From Avibacterium volantium_A (lineage in GTDB: Bacteria; Pseudomonadota; Gammaproteobacteria; Enterobacterales; Pasteurellaceae): a DNA stretch of 45,465 bases. The notes below the pieces were generated by a model. That model was not told the DNA's origin, did no database searches, and worked only from the letters and a program-made list of their open reading frames with translations. Positions 7,930-16,100 of the stretch are shown here, piece after piece. The translations under genes were made by a program, and so were the position numbers. Numbering within the stretch: position 1 is the first letter of the stretch; every line of letters begins with the position of its first letter. Location of the stretch: positions 1 to 45,465 of the forward strand of contig NZ_JBMMGT010000020.1 of the NCBI RefSeq assembly GCF_049366555.1, written 5' to 3'.

Positions 7930-10374
7930 TTAATCCCCGATACTTAATCCCCTATACCAAGGGGAAAACTCCGATCTTGCGGTATAAATTTTTATCTGTT
8001 CGGGGAAAAATAACAGGCTGATCTGCCCAAAATCTGCCGTATTATACACCGCACTTTGTTGCGCCTTTAGGCGTTCCAACACCACGGAATGAGGGAAATG
8101 CCAAGGGTTACCACGGCTACTCGAAATCAATGCGATCTTGGGTTGCGTTGTTTTAAGCAAATATTCACTGCTAGAGGTTTTACTGCCGTGATGCCCCACT
8201 TGCAATATCTCTATTTTTCCAGCTAAATCAGCAAATTGCCGTTCTGTTTGGCTATCGGCATCACCAGTTAAAAGCACCTTTCGATTGCCATCATCAATCA
8301 ACAACACGCAAGAATCTGGATTTTCTGCACGCTTGCGAATCTTTTGTGGGGAAAGTGCGGTAATGCGTAATCCTTGCCATTGCCATTGTTGCCCCTGAAG
8401 ACAAAAAGTGCGGTGGTTTTTTGCGTGATTTTTTTCTGATGACGTAATCAATTCTGCCTGTGGGAACGCCTGTAAAATCGCACTAGTGCCTCCTGAATGA
8501 TCATTATCATCGTGGCTCAAAATCAGCTTATCTAGCACAATCCCCTGCCGTTGCAAATAAGGCAAAATTTCTAGCGTTGCCATACTTCCACCACGCCACG
8601 CTGCGCCCGTATCATATAAAATGCCACGCTGATTTTTCACCAATAATGTTGCCAAGCCCTGCCCTACATCTAGGGTTTCCAATCGCCATTTAGGCGCATT
8701 TATCTCTTGCCACGCCAAATTCACCAGCATTATTCCAAGCAACCCAGCCAAAATAGGCTTCATTCTTTGTAAAAATAACGGACTGGGCAATTTTTCTGCA
8801 TTGAGTGAGATTGTCTTTTTCCCTGTTAAGATCGGATTTTTCGCCACTCTTTGCAGCAATTTTTGCGAAGACTTTTGCAAATAAAGCACATACCCCAACC
8901 CCAAAACGAGCAACAAAATGACGATCCATTGCGATTGATTTTCTGACAAATCCATCCAATTCCCTTGCCATTGACTGAGCAACGCCGTGATTTTTTCTGC
9001 TAAATAATTCGCCCCTTGCCACGAATTAAACGCCCCTTGGCTCAACACCGCAAACAGTACCATTGGCACAAGACATAAACTAAACACTGGCACGGCTAAC
9101 AGGTTCGCCATCATTCCAGATAAAGACATTCCGTGAAAAAAATAAAGCTGAATTGGGGTAAATAAACATAACAAACCGAGTTGTAGATGAAACAAGGAAA
9201 AAATCCAGCGTAGAATTTTTTTCACCCATTGATTTTTAATGGGATAAATTTGCCATTGGATTAAATCCAACGGCACCAGTTCATACCACAAAATCAGGCT
9301 TGCCACCGCCCCTACGGACAGCCAAAAACTAACGGAAAGTAACATCAGCGGATCCCATAAAATGAGCAATGCCACCACACATTGAAAATATTGCCAAGGC
9401 GTATAATAACAGCGTAGCACTCGGGTCAAGCACAGCAATCCCAAAGCAAGTAATGCCCTTAATGTAGGAATAGAAAACCCAGCCAACTGGGCATAAATTA
9501 AAGCAATAAAAGCCCCGCACAATAATGGCAAAATTGCCCCAATTCGATGCGTGGGCAAGAAAAACTGCGCTGCTCTAGCGAGAGCAAAGCCAAGCAACAT
9601 TGCCAAACCAATATGCAAACCCGAAATAGCAATTAAATGTGCGGTGTTGGTTTTCTGATAAATTTGCCAATGCTTAGTATTAAGCCACGCCCGTTCGCCA
9701 AAGCCCAGTGCCAACAATAATCCTTGCATTGGTAAGCCTTGAGTCTGCTGAAAACTGGCTTGAAATAATCGCTCTCGCCACGCAAAATCCTGCGAAATTT
9801 GCACCGCACTTTTTACCCTGCCATAGGCCGTGATACCTTGTGAGAAATACCATTTTTGCCGATCAAAGCCCCCTTGATTTAAACGGCTTGATAAGGGTTT
9901 AAGCAATAATTCCGCCTGCCAAATTTGCCCTGTTTTAATTTGTTCTGCTGCCTTATTTTCCAAATTTTTCTCTGAGTTTTGCCATTGCAAATATATTCGC
10001 TGGCTAGGCAAATTTTCTGCCAATTTCCCAGTGGCAATCACCGTTTGATAATCTTGCTGATGTAAGATTTTCTCGATCTTAATTGGAATGCTGATCTTGT
10101 TTAAACTGGCACTCTGCTCTGCTTGGCTCAAAATTTGCTGAGCTTGATAGTGAAAATAACCCAAGCTCAATACAAAAATCACGCCGTAAACCAGCCCTTT
10201 TGCGATTTTATAATAGGCGAAAAGATAGGCTACCAAAACAGCTAAGATCCCAATTCCCACAGTGCAAAGCATTAATTCAACATCAAGCAATAAGGCTTTC
10301 GGCACATAAAGCAAACTCAAGCCTGCGCCAATCACTAGCCATAAAATTACATCTAACTTAAGCGAAAATTTCAT
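7930..10374 (-). CDS. comEC: DNA internalization competence protein ComEC/Rec2
   Basis: ComEC (Rec2 in Haemophilus) forms the inner-membrane channel that takes up single-stranded DNA during natural transformation. I place the start at the ATG at 10374 (MKFSLKLDVILWLVIGAG, 814 residues), where the membrane-spanning protein begins. The frame is open 62 codons further upstream, but that part overlaps the competence operator and lacks family features. An N-terminal OB-like region precedes the Competence domain with many membrane segments (HLIAISGLHIGLA near 290). A C-terminal metallo-beta-lactamase-like domain follows (LDVGQGLATLLV, LSHDDNDHSGG, LQVGHHGSKTS). A CRP-S site lies about 94 bases upstream. 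Confidence 0.96.
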   Translation of the reverse strand: MKFSLKLDVILWLVIGAGLSLLYVPKALLLDVELMLCTVGIGILAVLVAYLFAYYKIAKGLVYGVIFVLSLGYFHYQAQQILSQAEQSASLNKISIPIKIEKILHQQDYQTVIATGKLAENLPSQRIYLQWQNSEKNLENKAAEQIKTGQIWQAELLLKPLSSRLNQGGFDRQKWYFSQGITAYGRVKSAVQISQDFAWRERLFQASFQQTQGLPMQGLLLALGFGERAWLNTKHWQIYQKTNTAHLIAISGLHIGLAMLLGFALARAAQFFLPTHRIGAILPLLCGAFIALIYAQLAGFSIPTLRALLALGLLCLTRVLRCYYTPWQYFQCVVALLILWDPLMLLSVSFWLSVGAVASLILWYELVPLDLIQWQIYPIKNQWVKKILRWIFSLFHLQLGLLCLFTPIQLYFFHGMSLSGMMANLLAVPVFSLCLVPMVLFAVLSQGAFNSWQGANYLAEKITALLSQWQGNWMDLSENQSQWIVILLLVLGLGYVLYLQKSSQKLLQRVAKNPILTGKKTISLNAEKLPSPLFLQRMKPILAGLLGIMLVNLAWQEINAPKWRLETLDVGQGLATLLVKNQRGILYDTGAAWRGGSMATLEILPYLQRQGIVLDKLILSHDDNDHSGGTSAILQAFPQAELITSSEKNHAKNHRTFCLQGQQWQWQGLRITALSPQKIRKRAENPDSCVLLIDDGNRKVLLTGDADSQTERQFADLAGKIEILQVGHHGSKTSSSEYLLKTTQPKIALISSSRGNPWHFPHSVVLERLKAQQSAVYNTADFGQISLLFFPEQIKIYTARSEFSPWYRGLSIGD

Positions 10375-10456
10375 TCTTACATAAAATGACAACTTACCAT
10401 TACAAATAAAAATATGATGAAGAAAGCACCGCTCTTTCGCAATCTTGTCAAACAAT

Positions 10457-10478
10457 TTTTGCGATCTTGCTCGCAAAA
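10457..10478 (-). promoter_or_regulatory. CRP-S competence regulatory element (CRE) of comEC
   Basis: A perfect dyad TTTTGCGA-N6-TCGCAAAA, with core TGCGA-N6-TCGCA at 10460-10475, lies about 94 bases upstream of the comEC ATG. This matches the Haemophilus CRP-S consensus, which differs from canonical CRP sites in its TGCGA core and requires Sxy/TfoX with CRP. rec2 belongs to the competence regulon in H. influenzae, so the site fits its gene. A TTGACA on the minus strand at 10446-10451 may be the -35. Confidence 0.9.
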
Positions 10479-10559
10479 CGAAAAAATACTTTGCGCAAAA
10501 TGCGGAAATTCTGAGTGGTGAGATTGTGTTTCTGACTATTTCTTTGTAGAGTGAAACCA

Positions 10560-10643
10560 TTAATAGTCGGGGTGCTGCCTTGTGTAGCTGAGATGATACC
10601 CGTTGAACCTGATCCAGTTAGCACTGACGTAGGAAACTTATTA
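10560..10643 (+). ncRNA. TPP (thi-box) riboswitch
   Basis: The conserved thi-box pieces occur in order: GGGGTGCT (10569-10576), GCTGAGATGATACCC (10587-10601), GAACCTGATCCAGTTAGCA (10605-10623) and ACGTAGGAAA (10627-10636). The outer helix is formed by TAATAG near 10561 and CTTATTA at 10637-10643. Thiamine pyrophosphate binding would switch off the thiMDE operon that starts 186 bases downstream. I see no strong terminator in the expression platform, only a weak A/U hairpin at 10750-10774, so control may act on translation or by another mechanism. Confidence 0.96.
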
Positions 10644-10756
10644 TGAAAGCGCTTGTTGTAAAAAATCTGTCTATTTTTGACCGCACTTTATTCTTCCCTT
10701 TTCTATTTTCAAATCGTCATTCCACAACATCATTCCCTATCACATTGATTTTATAG
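10643..10756 (+). CDS. Possible 37-codon leader ORF in the thiM leader
   Basis: An ATG at 10643 opens a 37-codon frame beginning MKALVVKNLSIFDRTL and stopping at TAG 10754-10756, 72 bases before thiM. The AGGAA inside the conserved 3' end of the riboswitch (10631-10635) lies seven bases before this ATG, so it could act as a Shine-Dalgarno sequence sequestered by ligand. An uptake sequence (ACCGCACTT near 10680) falls inside and supplies the DRTL residues, which argues for chance. I recognise no family. It may be a leader peptide, a remnant of a lost gene, or not translated. Confidence 0.25.
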   Translation: MKALVVKNLSIFDRTLFFPFLFSNRHSTTSFPITLIL

Positions 10757-10828
10757 ATGATTTTTCATTATAAAGGCAAATGTGATTGGGCTATTTTTAC
10801 GCTTAATTTTTATTCATAGGAGAAAAAA

Positions 10829-11629
10829 ATGGACTTTAATTTAATCACGAAAATTCGCCAAACCAATCCTTTAATCCACAACATCACCAACATTGTGGTG
10901 GCAAACTATGTAGCGAATGGGTTGTTAGCCTTGGGCGCATCGCCGATTATGGCGGATGCCGAAGAAGAAATGGCGGATCTTGCTCAATTTAGCGCTGCCT
11001 TGGTGATTAACATTGGCACGCTCGATCCTTTCAAGGTGAAAGCCATGCTGGCGGCTGGTAAAGCGGCGAATAAAGCGGGTATTCCTGTGGTGCTTGATCC
11101 TGTCGGCGTGGGCGCAACGCAATATCGCAAGGACGTGGTGGCTGAATTGCTGAGCAAGGTAAAATTCACCGCTATTCGTGGCAATGCAGGGGAAATCGCC
11201 CAGCTAGCAGGAGTGAATTGGGCGGCGAAAGGCGTGGACGCAGGGCAAGGAGAAAGCGATGTGGCACAAATTGCAAAACTGGCCGCGCAACGTCATCAAT
11301 GTATTGTGGCTGTGAGCGGAGCAGTAGATTACATCAGCGATGGCGTGCAAGTGGCAGCCATTGATAACGGCACACCAATGTTTCCTAAAATCACGGGCTC
11401 AGGTTGTTTGCTTGGCGCGGTGTTAGGGGCATTTTTAGCGGTTGATCCAAACCAACCTTTTAATGCGGTAGTGCAAGCCAGTACAGCCTATGCGGTGGCA
11501 GGGCAACTGGCAGCGAAAGACTTAGAAAGCACAAAATATGGGCAATTTTACACCGCACTTTTAGATCAGCTTGGTGAGCTGAGTGATCAACAAGTGGCAC
11601 AACTTGCACAGGTTCACATAGAAAAATAA
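10829..11629 (+). CDS. thiM: Hydroxyethylthiazole kinase
   Basis: ThiM phosphorylates 4-methyl-5-(2-hydroxyethyl)thiazole to feed the thiazole half of thiamine through salvage. The 266-residue protein has the ribokinase-fold landmarks of the family: NPLIHNITNIVVANYVANG at 13-31, the stretch from VVLDPVGVGA to RGNAGEIAQLAG, and GSGCLLGAVLGAFLA, which supplies the anion hole and catalytic Cys region. AGGAG lies six bases before the ATG. It is the first certain gene after the TPP riboswitch and is followed at 9 bases by thiD. No thiC or thiG genes are nearby, consistent with salvage and not de novo synthesis at this locus. Confidence 0.97.
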   Translation: MDFNLITKIRQTNPLIHNITNIVVANYVANGLLALGASPIMADAEEEMADLAQFSAALVINIGTLDPFKVKAMLAAGKAANKAGIPVVLDPVGVGATQYRKDVVAELLSKVKFTAIRGNAGEIAQLAGVNWAAKGVDAGQGESDVAQIAKLAAQRHQCIVAVSGAVDYISDGVQVAAIDNGTPMFPKITGSGCLLGAVLGAFLAVDPNQPFNAVVQASTAYAVAGQLAAKDLESTKYGQFYTALLDQLGELSDQQVAQLAQVHIEK

Positions 11630-11638
11630 GGAGCAACA

Positions 11639-12457
11639 ATGACTCATATTGCACAAGCTCTGACCATTGCTGGCTCAGACAGCGGCGGCGGTGCGGGTAT
11701 TCAAGCTGATCTGAAAACCTTTCAAATGCGTAATGTATTTGGAATGAGCGTAATTACCGCCGTTACTGCACAAAACACCTTAGGCGTAACGGATATTCAT
11801 TTGATTCCCCTTAACACCATTGAAGCGCAACTCAAGGCGATTGTGGCAGATTTCACGCCCAATGCGGTAAAAATTGGTATGCTCGGCACGGCTGAAATTA
11901 TCCAAACCGTGGCCACTTTTTTACGTCAGCACCCATTTGCGAATGTGGTTATCGATCCTGTGATGATCGCCAAAGGGGGCGCGAGTTTATTGGAGCAATC
12001 GGCAATTCAAGCGATGCGTGAGCAACTATTGCCTTTAGCCGATGTACTAACGCCAAATCTGCCTGAAGCAGAAGCCTTAACAGGATTGAAAGCTGAAGAT
12101 CAGCACAGTATTACGCAAATTGCTGAACGTTTACAACAGATGGGTGCAAAAACCGTAATTATAAAAGGTGGTCATCAGCAAAATAGCGAAAGTGTGGTAT
12201 GCCAAGATTTTATTTTCACGCCGACAGCATCTTTTGTCTTGGAAAGCCCACGTTTTAACACGCCACATACCCACGGCACAGGATGCACTTTTTCCGCTTG
12301 CTTAACCGCTGAACTTGCCAAAGGGCAATCTTTGGAACAAGCCTGCAAAACTGCCAAAGCCTTTATTACTAGCGCCATCACGCACCCTTTAAATATTGGA
12401 CACGGACACGGCCCAACCAATCACTGGGCTTATTCACAGGAGCAAAAAAATGGATAA
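11639..12457 (+). CDS. thiD: Hydroxymethylpyrimidine/phosphomethylpyrimidine kinase
   Basis: ThiD phosphorylates HMP and then HMP-P to HMP-PP, the pyrimidine donor for thiamine phosphate. The 272-residue protein shows the N-terminal signature AGSDSGGGAGIQADLKTF (12-29), VIDPVMIAKGGASLL in the middle and the ribokinase-type HGTGCTFSA near 220, which carries the anion hole and catalytic base. AAGGAG lies close before the ATG. Its last eight bases overlap the thiE start, so the products are translationally coupled. Confidence 0.97.
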   Translation: MTHIAQALTIAGSDSGGGAGIQADLKTFQMRNVFGMSVITAVTAQNTLGVTDIHLIPLNTIEAQLKAIVADFTPNAVKIGMLGTAEIIQTVATFLRQHPFANVVIDPVMIAKGGASLLEQSAIQAMREQLLPLADVLTPNLPEAEALTGLKAEDQHSITQIAERLQQMGAKTVIIKGGHQQNSESVVCQDFIFTPTASFVLESPRFNTPHTHGTGCTFSACLTAELAKGQSLEQACKTAKAFITSAITHPLNIGHGHGPTNHWAYSQEQKNG

Positions 12458-13115
12458 ATCAATTTTACGCTGTTATTTAGTGGCAGGTACGCAAGATTGC
12501 CGTCATCTGCCACAATATGATGCAAGCCAGCCACAAAAAACTCTGTTAGAGCGTTTAGAACAGGCGTTAAAGGCTGGCATTACTTGTTATCAATTTCGTG
12601 AAAAAGGGCAATTTTCCTTGCAAGATCCGCAACAAATTGAGCAACTTGCTCGCCAATGCCAAGATTTATGCCAACAGTATAATGTGCCTTTTATTATGAA
12701 TAATGATGTTCAACTCGCAGAAAAATTGCACGCAGACGGCATTCACGTTGGGCAAAAAGATTTTGCTGTAGATAAGCTCGCTCAACAAATTCAAGGCAAA
12801 ATGCTCATTGGTTTATCCGTAAATACCTTGCAGCAAGCGCAGCAACATAATGCTTTCAATGGCGTGGATTATTATGGCTGTGGCCCAATTTTCCCGACGT
12901 TTTCCAAAGCGGACGCTGCGCCAGATGTGGGGATCAACTTTGTGCAATTTTTGCGTGAACAAGGCATCAACAAGCCTTTGGTCGCCATTGGCGGAATTAG
13001 AACCGAACACGTTCCTGCCCTTTTACAAGCCGGTGCAGACGGCGTTGCGGTGATTTCCACCATTATGCAAGCAGAAGATGTCGCCGCTACAGTACAAAAA
13101 ATTTTGGTAAAATAA
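12450..13115 (+). CDS. thiE: Thiamine phosphate synthase
   Basis: ThiE joins HMP-PP and thiazole phosphate into thiamine phosphate. I choose the ATG at 12450 (MDKSILRCYLVAGTQDCRHL, 221 residues) because CAGGAG lies seven bases upstream. The frame is open 18 codons further left, but that part is only thiD read in another frame. Residues show the TIM-barrel landmarks of the family: TCYQFREKG, FIMNNDVQLAEKLHADGIHVGQ (pyrophosphate and Mg site), GPIFPTFSK and VAIGGI. It is the last gene of the riboswitch-controlled operon. Confidence 0.97.
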   Translation: MDKSILRCYLVAGTQDCRHLPQYDASQPQKTLLERLEQALKAGITCYQFREKGQFSLQDPQQIEQLARQCQDLCQQYNVPFIMNNDVQLAEKLHADGIHVGQKDFAVDKLAQQIQGKMLIGLSVNTLQQAQQHNAFNGVDYYGCGPIFPTFSKADAAPDVGINFVQFLREQGINKPLVAIGGIRTEHVPALLQAGADGVAVISTIMQAEDVAATVQKILVK

Positions 13116-13143
13116 CACCGCACTTAATGAAAAGTGAATAGCA

Positions 13144-13180
13144 AAAAAAGGCACTCAACCAAAATTGAATGCCTTTTATT
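13144..13180. terminator. Bidirectional terminator between thiE and the IgA-protease-type gene
   Basis: AAAAGGCACTCAA (13146-13158) and TTGAATGCCTTTT (13165-13177) form a 13-bp stem with one mismatch and a 6-base loop. A-rich and T-rich flanks give a U-tract in both directions. The hairpin lies between two convergent genes. Confidence 0.88.
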
Positions 13181-13197
13181 TTGCTTAATTATCAAAC

Positions 13198-16100
13198 TTA
13201 AAAACGATAACCCACTTTTAAACCAAATTGACGACTGTGAGAAGATTCATCACCATTCTCATAAGAGAAGGTTGTCCCCACTGACCAAGCCCCCATATTC
13301 AAATTGAGTCCTGCTTGATACTGCCAGCCACGATTAAACTGTTGCTGTAAACCGTTGTTATTCACAGTAACCGCATTGTTAAATGTTTTACGGCTCGCAT
13401 CAAAATAGTAAAGGGCAAGACTTGGTGAAATAGAAAGCGTGTTCCACTGCCAAGTTTTGGATAATTCTGCACCAGCGTGATAATTAACAAAATCTAAAGC
13501 TCGAGTATGAACCGCACGACCTTTCAGCTCATAATCAGCAGCCGTGAGGTGATGATAGCGTACCCCAGCTATTGCTTTGAGATCGAGGTATCCTAGCACC
13601 CACTTCTTACCTAATGTTGCACCAAAACTAACGATATTACGTTTAAAATCAGCACGTTGCTCATCTAAAGTGATGCGATTATTAGAACGTCCATAACCGA
13701 TGTCTGCCGCAACAAACAGACCTGCCTCATTTTGCACTTTGGCATAAACCGTAGCTTGCGAATAAGTCATCTTGCCGCTTGCATTCTCATAATCAATGTT
13801 GCCGCGCGTTTGCGACACTATCGCACCTAAACTAATGCCTTGCTCATTTACAGCACTTTCTACACCTAATTCAGTGTAGTTACTATGCTGTTTATAAACG
13901 CGGTAATTATCTGATTGATAATCAGCCTCTTGATAATCGACATTCGTCCATACTTGAGTTTGCTCGCCACCTTCTTGCAACAAACGTTGGTTTAAATGTT
14001 GATCGCTGCGTAATATTGCATTTCCTTGTGCAGAAAGTTCCGACAATGCGGTATTTGATACGCCACTAACGAGTTGTGCTTGTTTCAAGCGATCTAGTTC
14101 AGCTTTTTTACGCTCTTCTTCCAAGCGTTTTGCCTCCACTTCACGGCGTGCTTGTTCTTCTGCGGCTTTGCGCTCTTCTTCCAAGCGTTTTGCTTCCGCT
14201 TCACGGCGCGCTTGTTCTTCTGCGGCTTTGCGCTCTTCTTCCAAGCGTTTTGCTTCCGCTTCACGGCGTGCTTGTTCTTCTGCGGCTTTACGCTCTTCTT
14301 CTAAGCGTTTTGCTTCCGCTTCACGGCGTGCTTGTTCTTCTGCGGCTTTGCGCTCTTCTTCCAAGCGTTTTGCTTCCGCTTCACGGCGCGCTTGTTCTTC
14401 TGCGGCTTTGCGTTCTTCTTCTAAGCGTTTTGCTTCCGCTTCACGGCGTGCTTGTTCTTCTGCGGCTTTACGCTCTTCTTCCAAGCGTTTTGCTTCCGCT
14501 TCACGGCGCGCTTGTTCTTCCGAGGCTTTACGCTCTTCCTCTAAGCGTTTTGCTTCCACTTCACGGCGTGCTTGTTCTTCTGCGGCTTTACGCTCTTCTT
14601 CCAAGCGTTTTGCTTCCGCTTCTCGGCGGGCTTGTTCTTCTGCCGCTTTACGCTCTTCTTCCAAACGTTTTGCTTCCGCTTCTCGGCGGGCTTGTTCTTC
14701 CGCCGCTTTACGCTCTTCTTCTAAGCGTTTTGCTTCCGCTTCACGGCGTGCTTGTTCTTCTGCGGCTTTGCGTTCTTCTTCTAAGCGTTTTGCTTCCGCT
14801 TCACGGCGCGCTTGCTCTTCTGCGGCTTTACGCTCTTCTTCTAAGCGTTTTGCTTCCGCTTCACGGCGTGCTTGTTCTTCTGCCGCTTTACGCTCTTCTT
14901 CCAAACGTTTTGCTTCCGCTTCTCGGCGGGCTTGTTCTTCCGCCGCTTTACGCTCTTCTTCTAAGCGTTTTGCTTCCGCTTCACGGCGTGCTTGTTCTTC
15001 TGCGGCTTTGCGTTCTTCTTCTAAGCGTTTTGCTTCCGCTTCACGGCGCGCTTGCTCTTCTGCGGCTTTACGCTCTTCTTCTAAGCGTTTTGCTTCCGCT
15101 TCACGGCGTGCTTGTTCTTCTGCGGCTTTGCGTTCTTCTTCCGCAATTTCTTTTTCAACAATAGGGTTATATAAACGGAATGTGCTCCCTTCTTGAATCA
15201 AGTTATAACGGTAAGCACCAATATCCGCATAACTATTTTGCAATGTTACGGTTAAATTTTCAGATGAATTAGCTGTTATTAAGGTTAGGCGATCTTTGTT
15301 ACGCTGTGGTTCATTGCCAATATCATTCACTACAAGTAAATGATTACCTGATGCTTTTCCGTTTACCACAACTTTATCGCTGTTTAATGTAGAAAAGTTA
15401 GTGCGGTAATAAAATTTTCCATTTCCGCTTAAATCACTATTAACGGTTAAGGTATTAAATGGTTTGTCATTTTGACTCAGAGTAATTTGTGATCCCTCTG
15501 CTAAATTCAAATTTCCTAGCGTACTGTTACCTGTTAATGTCCAATGTGATTCTTTGGATAACGAGGTTTGAGTAGTATTCGCAGCTTGAATCGAACCGGT
15601 AAAATCTGTTTTCCCTAAATTTAAACGGCTTTGTTGAGATAAACTAATATCCCCTGCGAGTGCCATTCGTGGAATGCTGTTCAAGGTTTCTTCACTGTAA
15701 ATTGGCATATCACAGCTAACTTCTCCAGTGTGATCGGAACGCAAGCAAACAGTTTGCCCTGCTTGATAGCCCAGATTTAAAATCGCATTATCATTAGCGT
15801 TGATATTAGCATTCAGTGAGAAAACATTGCGCCCTACGGTAAAATTCGCTTTATTAGATACCGAAATAGTTTTCGCTGAGAAATCACGGTTTATCCAATC
15901 ATCGTCAAAAATGACCTCACGATTATTCAACACATCACGCGCGTGTGGTGTCGGCACACCTTCAAGAACAACCTTACCACCTTTAGCTGAAAAATCACCA
16001 TTAAGGTTCATTCCACCTGTTAATAATAGCGTTGATTCTTCTACCACTGGTTGATAATTTACATTTAAGCCACCATTTGTTTTGTCGGAAGCTTTTTCCC

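Larger units (their letters stand above)
10375..10828. promoter_or_regulatory. Divergent control region comEC / thiM
   Basis: These 454 bases hold no certain gene. From left to right they contain the comEC leader and promoter, the competence operator, the TPP riboswitch, a possible short leader ORF, one uptake sequence near 10680, and a weak A/U hairpin (10750-10774). The thiM ribosome binding site AGGAG (10818-10822) comes last. I cannot place the thiM promoter; it must lie left of the riboswitch, so it is interleaved with comEC control sequence. Confidence 0.6.

Noticed and set aside
10375..10560. 62-codon N-terminal extension of comEC
   Set aside because: It runs over the CRP-S operator, has no membrane or family features, and ComEC homologues begin near MKFSLKLDVI.
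10750..10774. Hairpin as the terminator of the TPP riboswitch
   Set aside because: The stem is A/U only with a bulge and has no following U-tract; it is too weak to claim.
12396..12449. Upstream in-frame start for thiE
   Set aside because: It lies wholly inside thiD and has no ribosome binding site, whereas the ATG at 12450 has CAGGAG.
14101..15145. Regular 60-bp periodicity resembling a CRISPR array
   Set aside because: The units are contiguous, in frame, coding, and lack unique spacers.
14076..15196. Two long plus-strand open frames (about 362 and 342 codons) opposite the autotransporter repeat
   Set aside because: They encode only repeated Leu-rich or Arg/Ser-rich peptides that are the antisense reading of the 60-bp repeat. 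A repeat unit without stops in several frames gives long frames by itself.
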